This document shows, piece by piece, positions 62,903 to 64,000 of a stretch of DNA of 64,000 bases. Numbering within the stretch: the first letter of the stretch is position 1; every line of letters starts with the position of its first letter. The notes under the pieces are model-generated. The model saw only the letters and a program-made list of their open reading frames with translations, had not been told where the DNA came from and did not search any database. The translations under genes and the position numbers were made by a program. The DNA lies in NCBI RefSeq assembly GCF_001404515.1, contig NZ_CXWE01000011.1, forward strand, positions 1-64,000. The letters run 5' to 3'. This stretch comes from Roseibium album (GTDB lineage Bacteria > Pseudomonadota > Alphaproteobacteria > Rhizobiales > Stappiaceae).

Positions 62903-64000
62903 ATGGCCTTTCTAATTTTGCTGAAAATACTCGGCGCGGTGATGTTGCTGCTTTATGCCGTTCGCATGGTCCGGACAGGTTTTGAAAGAGCATCAGGTCC
63001 GGCGTTGCGCCGTGCAATAAGCAAGGCTGCGTCCGGTCGCGTGACCGGTGTTTTCTCCGGAATGGCGGTTGCAGTCTTGCTTCAAAGCGCAACGGCAGTC
63101 GCGGTACTGGCGGCCGGCTTTGCGACGTCCGGCATCTTGACCACGGCCGCCGGCCTTGCGGTTCTTCTGGGGGCGGATCTCGGTTCGTCGCTCGTCGTTC
63201 AGTTTCTGGTCTTTGATCTCAGTTGGCTGGTACCGCTGTTGTTGGCGGTCGGAGCCTGGTTGTTTCTCAAGATTGAGTATCGCACTGCCAAACAAACCGG
63301 ACGGATTCTTGTCGGGATCGCGCTGGTCCTGATTTCGCTGCAAATGATTGGAGACTCGACAGCGCCACTGAAAGAAGCGCGGTTCATGCCTCAAATCGCT
63401 GCGTATCTGGCATCCGACGCGCTCACCGCTCTTGCACTGGGCGCCGTGCTTGCCTTCCTGATGCATTCAAGCGTGGCGACCGTGCTCATGATCGCAGCAT
63501 TCGCGCAGAAGGCCGGTCTTCCCCTTGAAGCTGCGATACCGCTGGTTCTCGGGGCAAATGCCGGTGCAGGAGCCGTTGCGATCTGGTTGACAAGAGGGAT
63601 GGATCGAAAAGCAAGGCTTCTGCCGCTTGGAAATTTCATTTTCAGGTCGGCCGGGGCGGTTGCCGCGCTGTTGCTGGTGACCTCGGTTCATTTACCGCTT
63701 GAGGAAATCAGCAGTCTGCCGGCGCAACAGCTTGTTGCAGTACACATACTGTTCAATCTGGCGCTGGTATTGATCTGTACGCCTCTGACCGCTCCGATGG
63801 CCTGGTTGGTCGAACGCATCTTGCCCGAGGACGTGTCAACGGGTGAAGGTGAGCCCAATGCGCCCAAGAGTGCCCTGGATCAAAGGGTCGTGCACGTGCC
63901 TCGACTGGCGCTTGCAAGCGCAACGCGTGAGTTGCTTCGCATGGGTGAGCAGGTTGAAGCCATGGCACAGCCTGTGATGATGATGCTGGACAACGGCAGC
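62903..64000 (+). CDS. Na/Pi cotransporter family protein (runs past window end)
   Basis: The reading frame opens at ATG 62903 and continues to the last base, giving 366 residues so far. Hydrophobic segments repeat through the sequence, with the family motif QSATA at 61-65 and its inverted-repeat counterpart HSSVAT at about 189-194. This is the NptA/PNaS family, which imports phosphate with Na+; bacterial members often carry a C-terminal PhoU-like domain, which would begin near the end of the window (around residue 330). Preceded by an AT-rich region with tRNA-Val. Confidence 0.93.
   Translation, partial: MAFLILLKILGAVMLLLYAVRMVRTGFERASGPALRRAISKAASGRVTGVFSGMAVAVLLQSATAVAVLAAGFATSGILTTAAGLAVLLGADLGSSLVVQFLVFDLSWLVPLLLAVGAWLFLKIEYRTAKQTGRILVGIALVLISLQMIGDSTAPLKEARFMPQIAAYLASDALTALALGAVLAFLMHSSVATVLMIAAFAQKAGLPLEAAIPLVLGANAGAGAVAIWLTRGMDRKARLLPLGNFIFRSAGAVAALLLVTSVHLPLEEISSLPAQQLVAVHILFNLALVLICTPLTAPMAWLVERILPEDVSTGEGEPNAPKSALDQRVVHVPRLALASATRELLRMGEQVEAMAQPVMMMLDNGS

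Overview
The window reads as a stretch of chromosome from an alphaproteobacterium of the Hyphomicrobiales, most likely a marine Stappiaceae-type organism (Roseibium/Labrenzia/Stappia relatives). Pointers are a class II (B12-dependent) ribonucleotide reductase, an NDUFA12-type complex I accessory protein, an RNase E with a large acidic insertion in its S1 domain, the glnB-glnA pair behind a sigma-54 promoter, and the order tig-clpP-clpX-lon-hupB. The genus is an inference; class and order are better supported.

Positions 1-13,900 form an accessory island with the look of a defence island. It starts with a broken helicase C-terminus at the window edge. A DUF2235 alpha/beta hydrolase and a DUF2779 Cas4-like/DnaQ-like nuclease are then transcribed divergently. 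Next comes a tight four-gene plus-strand cassette: zinc metallopeptidase, ComEC-like metallo-beta-lactamase (MBL) hydrolase, patatin phospholipase, and a PD-(D/E)XK nuclease fused to a vWA domain. A convergent minus-strand operon follows, encoding an MBL hydrolase, an E2-E1 ubiquitin-transfer-like fusion and a JAB/JAMM deconjugase. The E1 and JAB reading frames are split at a run of six G inside the E1 domain, and one extra G would join them into a single protein of about 750 residues.

Positions 14,000-50,800 are mostly core genome: nrdJ with an NrdR box, a response regulator, an NDUFA12 gene, aat, accB-accC, a DsbA-like oxidoreductase, an M48 protease, an aminotransferase, rne, the cell-wall genes amiC and mrcA, prfB with its programmed frameshift, an M23 peptidase, a DUF455 protein, bcp, a large AsmA-like protein, tyrS, a DUF4396 membrane protein, a P1 (S58) peptidase, glnA-glnB and the NAD(P)H-hydrate repair enzyme.

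At 50,881-53,195 a tRNA-Leu(UAG) gene is cut in its T-loop. Its 5' 65 nt lie at 50,881-50,945 and its 3' 19 nt at 53,177-53,195. The roughly 2.2 kb between them carries a complete, different tRNA-Leu(UAG), a cysteine-rich exported peptide, a papain/C39-like peptidase, a possible gene fragment and 12-nt repeats resembling integrase arm sites. No integrase gene is visible, so this looks like a small or decayed integrative element that brought a replacement tRNA. A peptidoglycan-binding-like metallopeptidase follows.

From 55,300 to the end the proteostasis block runs tig, clpP, clpX, lon, hupB with clear terminators, then tRNA-Val(UAC) and the start of a Na/Pi cotransporter that continues past the window. 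Gene order and motifs are read from sequence; family names come from recognised motifs without database searches.
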